Origin: Archangium lansingense
GTDB taxonomy: Bacteria > Myxococcota > Myxococcia > Myxococcales > Myxococcaceae
Direction of reading: 5' to 3'
Length of the DNA: 64,000 bases
Assembly: GCF_026626635.1 (NCBI RefSeq)
Contig: NZ_JAPNKA010000001.1
Location: 13,456,001-13,520,000 of the forward strand
In this document: positions 23,198 to 33,450 of the stretch, one piece after another
How the letters are laid out: each line of letters begins with the position of its first letter
How positions within the stretch are numbered: position 1 is the first letter of the stretch
Notes under the pieces: generated by a model
The model's database searches: none
Told to the model about the DNA's origin: nothing
Seen by the model: only the letters and a program-made list of their open reading frames with translations
Made by a program: the position numbers and the translations under genes

Positions 23198-25048
23198 TCA
23201 GACCCCGCATCCTCCAGGGCCCTCGCCACTCCCCAACCCGCTGCGCTTCAGCGCCACCAGCACCAGGGAGAACGCCGCCGGCGTCAGCCCCGGTATCCGC
23301 TTCGCCTGCCCCACCGTCGCCGGCCTCACCTTCTCCAGCTTCTCCACCGCCTCCGCCGACAGGCCCCTCACCCCCGCGTACGCGAAGTCCCCCGGAATCC
23401 TCCACCCATCCCACGCCTCCGCCTCCCGCGCCGCCGCCCGCTCCGCCATCACGATGTAGCCCTCGTACTTCACCTCCACCTCCACCTCCTCCACCACCTC
23501 CCCGAGCAGCTCCGGCCAGCCCTCCGGCTTCTCCGCCGCCAGCGCCGCGTACGTCACCTCCGGCCTCTTCAGCCTCGCCGCCAGCCCCGTCCGTTTCAGC
23601 CGCGCCACCTCGTCCGCCACCGCTCGCCGCTTCTCCTCCACCCGCTCCAGCACCTCGCGCGACACCAGCCCCACCCGCGCCCCGTGCCTCGCCAACCGCA
23701 GCTCCGCGTTCCCCTCGCGCAGCTTCAGCCGATGCTCCGAGCGGCTCGTGAACATGCGGAAGGGCTCGTCCACCCCCTTCGTCACCAGCTCGTCCACCAG
23801 CACCGCTCCGTGCGCCTCGTCCCGGCCGAGCACCAGCGCCGGCTCGCCCTTCACCTTCAGCCCCGCCTGGATTCCCGCGAACAACCCCTGGAAGGCCGCC
23901 TCCTCGTACCCGCTCGTCCCGTTGAGCTGCCCCGCGAAGTACAGGCCCTCTACCTGCTTCGTCTCCAGCGTCTCCTTCAGCTGCGTGGGCGGCGCGTAGT
24001 CGTACTCCACCGCGTAGCCAAAGCGCGCCACCTCCACCTTCTCCAACCCCGGCAGCGTGCGCAGGAACTCGAGCTGCACCTCCGCCGGCATGCTCGTGCT
24101 CAGGCCCGCCGGATACACCAGCGGGGACTCGGGGCCCTCGGGCTCCAGGAACACCAGGTGCCGCTCGCGAGCCGAGAAGCGCACCACCTTGTCCTCTAGC
24201 GACGGGCAGTAGCGCGGGCCTCGCCCGACAATCTCCCCCTGGAAGAGCGGCGAGCGGTGGATGTTGTCACGCAGAATCCGGTGCGTCTCGGCCGTGGTGT
24301 ACGTGAGCGCGCACGTCACCGCGGGCTGGTTCGGAAACGCTCCGCCCCCGAGCCCCCACCGCGTGCGCAGAGACAGCGGGCGCGGCGGGTAGTCTCCGGG
24401 CTGCGGCTCAATCGCGGCCCAGTGGATGCTGTCGCGTACCAGGCGCGCGGGCGTCCCCGTCTTGAAGCGTCCCAGCAAGAAGCCGAGCGAGCGCAGCGAG
24501 TCCGACAGCCCCTTCGCCGCCTCGTCGCCGAGCCGCCCGCCCACCTCCTTCTTCTCGCCCACGTGCATGAGGGCCTGGAGGAAGGTGCCAGTGGTGAGCA
24601 GCACCGCGCTCGCCGCCACCTGCGTGCCGTCCCCGAGCACCACGCCGGCCACACGTCCGCCCTCGGCCACCACGGCGGAGACCTCGGCCTCGTGCACGGT
24701 GAGGTTCGGCTGGGCCCAGAGCACGGACTGCATGGTGCGCGCGTAGGCCTCCCGGTCGCACAGCACACGGGTGGCCTGCACGGCCGGGCCCTTCGAGGCA
24801 TTCAGCGTCTTGAAGTGCGTGCCCGCCTGGTCCGCCACGCGGCCCATCTCCCCGCCGAGCGCGTCCAGCTCGCGCACCAGGTGGCCCTTGGCGGTGCCAC
24901 CGACGGCGGGGTTGCAGCTCATGACGGCGGCGCGCTCGCGCTTGAGGGTGAGGCCCAGGGTGGAGAGGCCCATGCGAGCACAGGCCAGGGCGGCCTCGCA
25001 GCCCGCGTGGCCCAGGCCCACCACGATGACGTCGTACTCGTGCTTCAT
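23198..25048 (-). CDS. mnmG: tRNA uridine 5-carboxymethylaminomethyl modification enzyme MnmG (GidA)
   Basis: Predicted 616 residues. With MnmE it forms the cmnm5 group on U34 of tRNAs. The FAD-binding motif VVGLGHAGCEAALACARMG is at residues 8-26, followed by the GidA signatures SCNPAVGGTAKGHLVRELDALGG, given in part as CNPAVGGTAKGH (~45-57), and GRGPRYCPSLEDK (~275). The C-terminal helical domain ends PGLTPAAFSLVLVALKR. The start MKHEYDVIVVG is canonical although no clear Shine-Dalgarno precedes it. Its partner mnmE is 30 kb away. Base composition of the coding strand changes near 24.25 kb. Confidence 0.97.
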   Translation of the reverse strand: MKHEYDVIVVGLGHAGCEAALACARMGLSTLGLTLKRERAAVMSCNPAVGGTAKGHLVRELDALGGEMGRVADQAGTHFKTLNASKGPAVQATRVLCDREAYARTMQSVLWAQPNLTVHEAEVSAVVAEGGRVAGVVLGDGTQVAASAVLLTTGTFLQALMHVGEKKEVGGRLGDEAAKGLSDSLRSLGFLLGRFKTGTPARLVRDSIHWAAIEPQPGDYPPRPLSLRTRWGLGGGAFPNQPAVTCALTYTTAETHRILRDNIHRSPLFQGEIVGRGPRYCPSLEDKVVRFSARERHLVFLEPEGPESPLVYPAGLSTSMPAEVQLEFLRTLPGLEKVEVARFGYAVEYDYAPPTQLKETLETKQVEGLYFAGQLNGTSGYEEAAFQGLFAGIQAGLKVKGEPALVLGRDEAHGAVLVDELVTKGVDEPFRMFTSRSEHRLKLREGNAELRLARHGARVGLVSREVLERVEEKRRAVADEVARLKRTGLAARLKRPEVTYAALAAEKPEGWPELLGEVVEEVEVEVKYEGYIVMAERAAAREAEAWDGWRIPGDFAYAGVRGLSAEAVEKLEKVRPATVGQAKRIPGLTPAAFSLVLVALKRSGLGSGEGPGGCGV

Positions 25049-25157
25049 GTCGGCAGGGGAGGGGAAGAGGGGAGCCCCACTTCTCACGCGGAGCACCCGG
25101 GAAGGCAAGCCAAGTGAGGCGCGGGCTCCCTTTCCGCGAGGGAGGGAGCAGAGGAGG

Positions 25158-25236
25158 GGAGACCCTCCGGGCCCGAGCTCGAGCAACTGGTCCGATGGTC
25201 GGACCAGTTGGCGACTCGCGCGCCCGGAAGGCCCCT
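25158..25236. repeat. 80-bp palindromic element, copy 3
   Basis: Core at 25184-25210 with centre TGG, i.e. opposite to copies 1-2. Arms GGAGACCCTCCGGGCCCG and CGCGCCCGGAAGGCCCC. It abuts the stop codon of the GAF-type kinase. Confidence 0.85.
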
Positions 25237-27275
25237 CAACCCACAGCGTTCGAGCCGCTCGCCACGCCCGGGGCCTCACCCAGCGGCAGCACCACCGTGA
25301 AGGTGGAGCCCTCGCCCGGGTGGCTCTCGACGGAGATGCTTCCTCCGTGGGCCTCCACCAGTCGCCGCGCCAGGTAGAGCCCGAGCCCCAGCCCGCCATA
25401 GTGCCGCTCCGGCACCCCTCGGTCGAAGCGCTCGAAGATGCGCTCCGTCTCGCTCTCCGACATACCGAGGCCGTGGTCCCGCACCACCAGGAGCACCGAG
25501 CCCTCCCGCGACGTCACGCGCACGTCGATGGGGCGGCCCTGTCCGAACTTCAGCGCGTTGTGCAGCAGGCCCGTCACCACCTGCGCCAGTCGCCGCGCGT
25601 CCCACCAGCCCACGGCCGCCGTGCCCAGCTCGCGCCGTACCTCGGAGCCACTGGCTGCCACCTGTTGCTGCATCCCCTCCAGCACACCGGCCACCAGCTC
25701 GCCCAGGTCCACCCGCTGGCGGCGCAGCTCCAACGGGTAGCCCGCGCTGAGGTTGGACACGTCCAACAGCTGGTCCACCAACTGCCCCAACTGCCGCGTC
25801 TGCCGCTCGGCGGAGACCACCTCGTCCAAGAGCCGGGGCAGCTCCACGGAGGCCCCGCTCCGGGCGCGCCGCAGCAGGCTCTGCAGGCGCAGTTGCAGCG
25901 GCAGCAGGGGAGTGCGCAGCTCGTGCGCGGCCACAGCGAGGAAGACGTCACGCAGGCGGATGGCCTGCTCGGACTGCCGCCACAGCCGCGCGTTGTCGAT
26001 GGCGATGGCGGCGCGGCGTGCCAGCTCCTGAGCCAGGGCGAGCTCGGCGGGCCCGTAGCGCTCCGGCGTGGCCGAGACGAGTGAGATGGCACCCAGCGGA
26101 GCGCCTCGGGCCACCAGCGGCACCACCAGCAGGCTCTGGATGCCGAGCGCCCGCGCCAGCCGGAAGTGCTCCTCATCCGCGCACATGGCGCGCAGCTTCT
26201 CCTCGGTGACGTGGGGCTCCAGACTCAACTGGCCCGTGCGCACAACGATGCCCGGAAGGGACCTCGAGCCGGGGCCGGGTGGGTAGCGACGCTGCAGCTC
26301 CTCGAGCAGGGGCCGCTTCGCCGCGTCCGCGTGCGCTCCGCTCACCCGACGCACCTCTCCGTCCTCATTCAGATCAATGATGCACCAGTCGCAGAGCTGG
26401 CCCACACACAGCGAGGCCACACGCGGCAGCACCTTCTCCAAATCCAGCGAGGCGAGGAGGACCTCGCCAGCCTGGGCCAGGAAGGCATTGGCGGCCTCGG
26501 AGCGCTGGCGCACGTCCAGCTCCTGGCGCAGCGACTCGCGCATCTCGTTGATGGCCGAGCACACCTCATCGAGCTCATCGTGGAGGGCGCCCTCGCGCTC
26601 CCCGCGGTGCAGCACCAGGGGCGAGCTCAGGTGCGCCGGATTGAGCCCGCGCGTGTAGGCCGCCATGGTGGCCAGGTGCTGCGTCACCATGCGCTGGACG
26701 ATGAAGAGGACGAACAGGGCGATGAGGAACGTCTTGGCGGCCTGGGTGGCGAGGATGATGAGCACCCGGTCCCACAGGCGCGAGTAGATGTCATCCAGGG
26801 TGGCGCGCACCCGGAGCGTCCCCAGGAAGCGCTGCCCGTGGTGCAGCGGAATGGAGCGCTCCAGCGCCTTCCCCGGGGGAGGCGATTGACCCGCCACGTA
26901 GTGGGTGCCCAAGGAGCTGTCCACCTGGGCCTGGACGATGTCCGGCAGGGTCGTAATCCCCTCGAGCTGGATGCGCAGCGGCTCCTCGTCGAGCGACCAG
27001 AGGCTCTGCGCGAGGCCCTGGGCGTAGCTGGAGCGGATCTGCTCCAACCGCGCCTCCAGGGCGTGGACCTCGCTCTGGTAGTCGGCGACGAGCTGCACGG
27101 TGGTGCTGGCGAGGCTGACCACAGCACTGAAGAGCATGATGGCGACGAGCAGCCGGCGGCCGAGCCGGTTGTCGGGACTCAACCACCACCCCCGCGAGGA
27201 GCGCCTGGAGCGAGGAGGAGCCACGGCCTCAGGGTTTGCGCTCGGAGGGGACGGGGCGCGCGAATCCATACACAT
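25236..27275 (-). CDS. Membrane sensor histidine kinase with GAF domain (LuxQ-like partner of a binding protein)
   Basis: Predicted 679 residues. Membrane helices at about 41-65 and 168-192 bracket a ~100-residue periplasmic region. A HAMP-like/coiled region follows, then a GAF domain (~265-440; LCDWCIIDLNEDGEV, ALGIQSLLVVPLVARG). The HisKA helix has VAAHELRTPLLPLQLRL; the ATPase domain has LLHNALKFGQG, VRDHGLGMSES and GGLGLGLYLARRLVEAHGG. No receiver domain is attached. The start overlaps the upstream periplasmic binding-protein gene by 47 bp, implying coupled synthesis and a shared signal, as in LuxP-LuxQ. The ligand is unknown. Confidence 0.93.
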   Translation of the reverse strand: MCMDSRAPSPPSANPEAVAPPRSRRSSRGWWLSPDNRLGRRLLVAIMLFSAVVSLASTTVQLVADYQSEVHALEARLEQIRSSYAQGLAQSLWSLDEEPLRIQLEGITTLPDIVQAQVDSSLGTHYVAGQSPPPGKALERSIPLHHGQRFLGTLRVRATLDDIYSRLWDRVLIILATQAAKTFLIALFVLFIVQRMVTQHLATMAAYTRGLNPAHLSSPLVLHRGEREGALHDELDEVCSAINEMRESLRQELDVRQRSEAANAFLAQAGEVLLASLDLEKVLPRVASLCVGQLCDWCIIDLNEDGEVRRVSGAHADAAKRPLLEELQRRYPPGPGSRSLPGIVVRTGQLSLEPHVTEEKLRAMCADEEHFRLARALGIQSLLVVPLVARGAPLGAISLVSATPERYGPAELALAQELARRAAIAIDNARLWRQSEQAIRLRDVFLAVAAHELRTPLLPLQLRLQSLLRRARSGASVELPRLLDEVVSAERQTRQLGQLVDQLLDVSNLSAGYPLELRRQRVDLGELVAGVLEGMQQQVAASGSEVRRELGTAAVGWWDARRLAQVVTGLLHNALKFGQGRPIDVRVTSREGSVLLVVRDHGLGMSESETERIFERFDRGVPERHYGGLGLGLYLARRLVEAHGGSISVESHPGEGSTFTVVLPLGEAPGVASGSNAVG

Positions 27276-28419
27276 CCAGGAGGTGGTCCGGGAAGCGGAG
27301 GTGCCGCTGAGCGAACAGGGCTCGGAGGGAGAAGTCGTAGTGAGTCAGCGAGGGGTTGGCCACCTTGGAGAAGGCGCGGAAGTCGATGGACTCCCAGTCT
27401 CCCTCGCCGAGGAAGCGGAGGACGGCCTCCACGTTGTCGCGCGAGACGGGGGCCTGCGTCGTGCGCCAGTCGAGCCCCTCGGAGACGAAATCGCGTCCAT
27501 GGTGGTGGTCGTGAAGCAGCACCAGGGCCCACGCGCCCTCGAGGAAGTGGCCACCGAGCGTCGTCACCATGCGGCCCTCGCGCACGGCCTGGAGGGCGCG
27601 GGGTGTCCAGTCGATGCCACCCACCAGGACGTCCTGGCCGGGGTGGCGGCCGACCTCCTCCACGGCGCGCAGGGCGGCCAGCGCCATGCTGTCGTTGGCG
27701 GACCAGATGACCCGGAGCTCCGGGTAGCGGCGCAGCAGCAGGCGCATCTTGCTCAGCGCCACGTCCTCCCGCCAGGAAGCCGAGACCTCCTGGAGGAGCA
27801 CGGCGCCGTCCCACCCGACCACGGCCTGGCGCAGCCCCGCGGTGCGCCCCAGCGAGGAGCCATCTCCGAACTGCCCCTGGAGGGCGACGAGTCCCACGGG
27901 AGCCCCGGGAGGGCGGCCCCGGGTGGCGGCCTCGAGGAGGAGCCGGGCCAACACCTGGCCGGCGTGCTTCTCGTCCGGCAGCATCTGGCCGAGCCAGTGC
28001 GGGAAGTGCCCGCGAGGTCCGCCGAAGCGCACCACGTCCGCGGGCAGCAGCCCGGCGTTGATGACGAAGACGGGGACGCGCTTCTCCTCGGCGATCTCGA
28101 GGAGGCGGGGGCCAACGCCCCGGTGAATCGAGAGGAGGACGTAGTCCGGCTTGCCGGGCCCGGTCATCACCTCGCGCGCCCGCTCGAGGATATCCCCCGG
28201 CCAGTGGCCAACGGGCTGGTGGATGAAGTCGATGCCCAGGTCCCGCGCGGCGGCCCGCATGGCCGCCAGGACGTTCTGCCGCCAGGGATTGCCCGGCACC
28301 AGACTGTCGAGGAAGACCACCCGCATGGGCCTGTCCGCCGGAGTCCCCCGGGCCACCGCGTCTGGCGCGAGCAGCATCAATGAGAGGACGAGGACGACGA
28401 ACCGCCAGACGACGGACAT
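27229..28419 (-). CDS. Periplasmic sugar-binding-like protein (type I), LuxP-like
   Basis: Predicted 396 residues. A signal peptide (VVLVLSLMLLAPDAVARG) precedes a type I periplasmic-binding fold: MRVVFLDSLVPGNPWRQNVL at the first lobe, PDYVLLSIHRGVGPRLLEIA, FVINAG, a hinge crossing at GLVALQGQFGDGSSLGRTAGL, and VIWSANDSMALAALRAVEE followed by VLVGGIDWTPRALQAVREG. No permease or ATPase genes are adjacent; the neighbour is a kinase whose gene overlaps its 3' end. A role as the sensing subunit for the kinase is therefore more likely than transport. Confidence 0.88.
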   Translation of the reverse strand: MSVVWRFVVLVLSLMLLAPDAVARGTPADRPMRVVFLDSLVPGNPWRQNVLAAMRAAARDLGIDFIHQPVGHWPGDILERAREVMTGPGKPDYVLLSIHRGVGPRLLEIAEEKRVPVFVINAGLLPADVVRFGGPRGHFPHWLGQMLPDEKHAGQVLARLLLEAATRGRPPGAPVGLVALQGQFGDGSSLGRTAGLRQAVVGWDGAVLLQEVSASWREDVALSKMRLLLRRYPELRVIWSANDSMALAALRAVEEVGRHPGQDVLVGGIDWTPRALQAVREGRMVTTLGGHFLEGAWALVLLHDHHHGRDFVSEGLDWRTTQAPVSRDNVEAVLRFLGEGDWESIDFRAFSKVANPSLTHYDFSLRALFAQRHLRFPDHLLDVYGFARPVPSERKP

Positions 28420-28626
28420 GAATCAGCCCCCCCTTCCGCGTGCGGTACCGAGAGTGGACGCTACACTGCGCCTCCCCCCACGCGTACAGGTCCCCCGCCG
28501 AGCCGCTGCCAGGACGTCACCCCAAACGTCTTCTTCCTTAAGGAGCACGCGCGCCGGCTCCAGGCGCGCTGTCACTGTCGAACCGCGAGCGACTGCTGAC
28601 TGGAGCGGCGAACAGGGCCGCGAGGC

Positions 28627-29367
<741 letters not shown>

Positions 29368-29545
29368 GACTTCCTTCCCTGCGAGACGGAGGACGGAGCG
29401 GGCTATAGCACCCCCTGTTCCGGAAGGCCGCACCCGACGGGGGGTCCTGGGGGCTGGCCCTTATCCGTCGAATTCGAGCAAGTAGGGACTGGGAGCGCCA
29501 GGCCCAGCCTTGACGGTACGAGCCGGCCCGAAGAGAAGGGCGGAC

Positions 29546-29836
29546 ATGCGAAACAAACTTCTGCCGCTGCTCTGTCTGCTGTCCGTTGGCTGCACCACGG
29601 CGAGGGCCACCTATGGCTCGGTCTCGAGGGAGCGCGCCACCGAGTGCGCATCGCACTGCGAGGCGTTGGGGATGAAGCTCACGGCGATGGTCATCATCAG
29701 CAGCTCGGCCGGGTGCGTGTGCGAGCCGAAGGACGCGCAGACGAGAGCGTCGCTGCTCGGGGCGGCGACGGCGGCGAGTGGACAGCTGATTGAGGACGAG
29801 AAGGCCGCGGCGAACCAGACGCAGCAGTCGCGCTAG
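29546..29836 (+). CDS. Small hypothetical lipoprotein
   Basis: Predicted 96 residues. The signal peptide MRNKLLPLLCLLSVGC ends in a lipobox; the mature part has four further cysteines (ATECASHCEALG, AGCVCEP), likely two disulfides, and a polar C-terminus. AGAAGGG precedes the ATG at 29546. A strong hairpin terminator follows. The function is unknown. Confidence 0.72.
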   Translation: MRNKLLPLLCLLSVGCTTARATYGSVSRERATECASHCEALGMKLTAMVIISSSAGCVCEPKDAQTRASLLGAATAASGQLIEDEKAAANQTQQSR

Positions 29837-29851
29837 CCGCGCGCTCCAGAC

Positions 29852-29878
29852 AAAGGTGTCCAACAGTCGGACACCTTT
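29852..29878 (+). terminator. Rho-independent-type terminator after the small lipoprotein gene
   Basis: AAAGGTGTCC, a 7-nt loop AACAGTC, then GGACACCTTT followed by T: a perfect 10-bp stem ending in a short T-run. It separates the lipoprotein gene from the STAND gene. Confidence 0.7.
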
Positions 29879-29964
29879 TGGAAGGCGTGGAGCGAGCTGA
29901 AGACAACCAGGCTGGAGGATCCGCCTGGGGGCGTCTGGTAGCGTCCCTCCTCGGAGAAGAGGGC

Positions 29965-32900
29965 ATGCTCACGACGCACGACATCCTCCAGCAGATGGCC
30001 GTCCGCGAGGAACCCGGAGTCTACGTTCTCGGGTGCTTCGAGCGGCGCATCACGCTCTACACCCAGCAGGTCCGAGCCCTCAACCTCATCCACGCGCTCT
30101 TCGCCGAGGAGAAGCAGAAGGAAGGCTCGGCGCTGGCGGTCATCGGAGGGGGCGCTGCGGGGCTGACGGCCGCGGCGGGAGCCGCCATCCGTGGGAGCAA
30201 GGTCACTCTGTTCGAGGAGTCGCACGACCTGCTGCCCATGTTCCGCAACAACCGGCAGCGCTGGCTCCACCCCTACATCTATGACTGGCCCAAAGAGGGC
30301 TCGGAGGAGAAGCGCGCGAATCTACCGGTGCTCGATTGGGAGGCGGACGTCGCAGGGAGCGTGGCGGAGCGGCTCCTCGCGCAGTGGGCGCCACTGGAGC
30401 AGCGGTATGGCATCAAGGTCCACCGGGGGGTTCGGAGACTCCAGATTCCAGCCGGTACTGGTCCCAGGCGCAGGCTCACATGGAACACGAAGCACTTCGA
30501 CGAGGGAGAGTTCGACGCCGTCATCCTGGCGGTGGGCTTCGGCTCGGAGAAGAAGCTGAAGGGAGCTCCCTACCGGGCGTACTGGGCCAACGACGACCTG
30601 GATCGTCTCCTGCAAGCGCCACACAAGCCCAAGCGGTATCTCATCTCGGGAACGGGAGACGGGGGGCTGATTGACCTGCTTCGCGTCCGCCTCCGGGACT
30701 TCCGTCACGAGCGAATCGTCGAGAAGTACCTCCAGGATGCCTCATTGGAAGAGGCGAGGAGGGAGTTGCTGAAGCTGGAGGACTCCTTCCTCAAGGGCCA
30801 GCTTCAGGAGCGGGATTTCTTCCGGCACTACAAGGGACTTCCGGTCCCCAAGGAGCTCGATGAGCGCCTCCGGAAGGACCTACGAGAGGACACCACGGCC
30901 GTCCTCAACGGCCGGGACGAGTTCCCCCTGAGCGCGGGAGCCAGCATTCTCAACCGGTTCCTGGCCTCGTGGCTGATACGGCAGGATGTGCGCTACGAGT
31001 CAGGTGCCCTCGCCGTGAAGCGCGTCAAGGACGCCTACGAGGTCGCCTTCCTCGACGCGAACAAGAAGAAGAAGCACGTCGAGGAGTTCGACGACATCGT
31101 CGTCCGCCACGGCCCGCAGCCCGCGATTGAGAGTGCCTTCGCGGCCATCTGGGAGAAGGCCGGTGCACGGATGAGGAGCCTCGCGGAGCTCGACCAGACG
31201 CGGAGGCCGCTCTTCAAACCCGAGGACTTCGCCAGCTCCCCACGGGGAACCACCACGAGCACTCCCGCTGCTCCTGCTCCTGTCAGCACAGCGGCACCGG
31301 CGGCCCCCCCGACGCGGAGGGACTGCTTCGGCCGCGAGGAGCTGACGCACCGGCTCGTCTCGGCGGTACTGGCCAACGAGCCACGCCCGACGATGGTGCT
31401 CGGACCTCCGGGCATCGGCAAGAGCACCCTGACGATCGAGGCGTACCACGACCCCGAGGTGGCCCAGCGGTACGGAAGCCGCCGCTACTTCGTCTGGCTC
31501 GATGGCGCCACCTCAAAGGACATGGTGGTCAGCGCCGTGGCAGCGGCCCTCGGCATCAAATCGGAGACCCACCTGTGGGAAGCAGTGAAACACGCTCTGC
31601 GAGGGGCTCCAGCGCTGCTCGTGCTCGACAACGTCGAGACCCCCTGGGAAGCGGATCGCACCGGAACGGAGGCCCTGCTGGCCGAACTGGGTGACATTCC
31701 AGGACTGGCGCTCATCTGTTCCGTACGAGGCCGGGAGCGGCCCTACCTGCCACGAAGCAGCACAACCATCGAGGTGACGCGACTCGATACAGAGGCGGCT
31801 CGCGAGCTCTTCTGCTCCATCGCCTGGCAGGTCGACCGGAATGCTCCGCTCCTCGTGCAGCTATTGAGCGAACAAGATGGACTCCCACTCGCCATCAAGC
31901 TGCTCGCCCTGACGGCGGAGGGCTCCTCGCTCGAGAACAGCTGGCAGCTCTGGAAACGTGAGCGAGCGGCGCTCTACGAACGGCAGGGCAGGCCCGATGC
32001 ACAATCCAGCCTCGCCACCTCGCTCGAGGTCTCCGTCAAGGGCCCGCGCATGACAGAGGAAGCCAGACGGCTGCTGTCGATGCTGGCGTGGTTGCCTGGA
32101 GGGATGGCGCAGGAGGATTTGGATCGCCTCCTTCCGGGCCTGGGGCTCGGGGCTGCGCAGGTGCTCTCCAAAATCGGGCTCGCATCTTTCGAGCAGGAAC
32201 GTCTGCGAATGCTGACGCCCATTCGCGAACGCGTACAGCGCTCGCGGCCTCCAAGGCCGGAGGACCTTGAGCGCATGAGCACCTACTACCTCGGGCTGCC
32301 TTCGGCGCACGGGAAGAAGGTGGGCCGCAGAGGAGGAGACGCGGCAGTGAACCTCCTCATCAACGAGATAACAAACATCGAGAGGTTTGTTGAAGCAGAG
32401 TTGGGTGGGCAGAAAACTGCGGTCTCTATCGATGCCGCGCTGGCCTTGTCCACCTTCATGCGATTCTCCGGGCATGGCTCTGCGCGAGTGCTTCAAGAAG
32501 CCCGCAGTTCAGCCCAACAAAAGGGGGATGTCATACGCGCAGCAAACTGTACCCTCAGCCTGGGCGACATTGCCCTGTCGCGCTCACAGTATGAAGAGGC
32601 GCGGCGCAGGTACGAGGAATCAGTTCTCCTCTACGACCAGGTGGGGGACGTGCATGGACGGGCCAACGCCATCAAGAGCCTGGGCGACATTGCCCTTTCA
32701 CGCTCGCAGTATGAGGAGGCGCGGCGCAAACACGAGGAGGTGCTACCCCTCTATGAGCAGATGGGGGACGTGCTCGGGCGGGCCAACTGCATCAGAAGCC
32801 TGGGCAACATTGCCCTTTCACGCTCGCAGTATGAGGAGGCACGGCTCAGGTACGAGGAGGTGCTGCCTCTCTATGAGCAGGTGGGTGATGTGCTCGGGAG

Positions 32901-33408
32901 GGCCAACTGCATTAGGAGCCTGGGCGACATCGCATTTATGCGCTCGCAGCACGAGGAGGCGCGGCGCAGGTATGAGGAGGCATTGCGCCTCTACGAGCAG
33001 GTAGGGGACGTACTCGGGCAGGCCAACTGTATCCAGAGCCTGGGCGACGTCGCCCTTGCGCTCTCGCAGCCTGAGGAAGCTCAACGCAAGTGTGTGAAAG
33101 CACTGACCCTCTACGCTCAGGTAGGAGATGTACTCGGGAGAGCCAACTGCCTCCAGTGTCTGGGCGACATCGCCCTTGCACTCTCGCAGGCCAAGGAAGC
33201 CAAGCTCCTCTTTGAGCAATCGCTTTCCCTTTACGAACTCATCCCAGAGTCTTTTTCCATCGGGCAGACACATCGGAAACTCGCCCGACTAGCATTCGCC
33301 ATCGAAGCGCGTCGTCATCACGTCGCCGCTGCACGACAAGCATGGGAGAGCATCAACCGCTCGGATCTTCTCCAAAAACTGCACGACGAGTTCGTTGACG
33401 ACCCATGA
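29965..33408 (+). CDS. FAD/NAD(P)-binding oxidoreductase - STAND NTPase - TPR protein
   Basis: Predicted 1147 residues in three parts. Residues ~55-420 are an FAD/NAD(P)-binding oxidoreductase: VIGGGAAGLTAAAG at 59-72 and a second dinucleotide motif ISGTGDGGLIDLL near 227-239. After a Pro/Ala/Thr linker (~430-450), residues ~455-800 are an NB-ARC/NACHT-like NTPase with Walker A GPPGIGKST at 480-488, Walker B LLVLDNVE at 551-558 and a winged-helix-like end. Residues ~840-1090 hold about seven 40-residue TPRs (GDIALSRSQYEEARRRYEE). STAND proteins with N-terminal effectors and repeat sensors commonly act in immunity; an oxidoreductase effector is unusual. The gene stands alone between a terminator and a convergent gene. 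The start at 29965 has AGAAGAGG upstream. Confidence 0.9.
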   Translation: MLTTHDILQQMAVREEPGVYVLGCFERRITLYTQQVRALNLIHALFAEEKQKEGSALAVIGGGAAGLTAAAGAAIRGSKVTLFEESHDLLPMFRNNRQRWLHPYIYDWPKEGSEEKRANLPVLDWEADVAGSVAERLLAQWAPLEQRYGIKVHRGVRRLQIPAGTGPRRRLTWNTKHFDEGEFDAVILAVGFGSEKKLKGAPYRAYWANDDLDRLLQAPHKPKRYLISGTGDGGLIDLLRVRLRDFRHERIVEKYLQDASLEEARRELLKLEDSFLKGQLQERDFFRHYKGLPVPKELDERLRKDLREDTTAVLNGRDEFPLSAGASILNRFLASWLIRQDVRYESGALAVKRVKDAYEVAFLDANKKKKHVEEFDDIVVRHGPQPAIESAFAAIWEKAGARMRSLAELDQTRRPLFKPEDFASSPRGTTTSTPAAPAPVSTAAPAAPPTRRDCFGREELTHRLVSAVLANEPRPTMVLGPPGIGKSTLTIEAYHDPEVAQRYGSRRYFVWLDGATSKDMVVSAVAAALGIKSETHLWEAVKHALRGAPALLVLDNVETPWEADRTGTEALLAELGDIPGLALICSVRGRERPYLPRSSTTIEVTRLDTEAARELFCSIAWQVDRNAPLLVQLLSEQDGLPLAIKLLALTAEGSSLENSWQLWKRERAALYERQGRPDAQSSLATSLEVSVKGPRMTEEARRLLSMLAWLPGGMAQEDLDRLLPGLGLGAAQVLSKIGLASFEQERLRMLTPIRERVQRSRPPRPEDLERMSTYYLGLPSAHGKKVGRRGGDAAVNLLINEITNIERFVEAELGGQKTAVSIDAALALSTFMRFSGHGSARVLQEARSSAQQKGDVIRAANCTLSLGDIALSRSQYEEARRRYEESVLLYDQVGDVHGRANAIKSLGDIALSRSQYEEARRKHEEVLPLYEQMGDVLGRANCIRSLGNIALSRSQYEEARLRYEEVLPLYEQVGDVLGRANCIRSLGDIAFMRSQHEEARRRYEEALRLYEQVGDVLGQANCIQSLGDVALALSQPEEAQRKCVKALTLYAQVGDVLGRANCLQCLGDIALALSQAKEAKLLFEQSLSLYELIPESFSIGQTHRKLARLAFAIEARRHHVAAARQAWESINRSDLLQKLHDEFVDDP

Positions 33409-33450
33409 ATCCCCACGGTTGAAGCAACACCCAAGCCCACCAACGTGGCC

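Noticed and set aside
32545..33240. Possible CRISPR-like array (regular 120-bp repeats)
   Set aside because: Repeats lie in frame within the STAND gene and encode TPRs; there are no short repeats with unique spacers.
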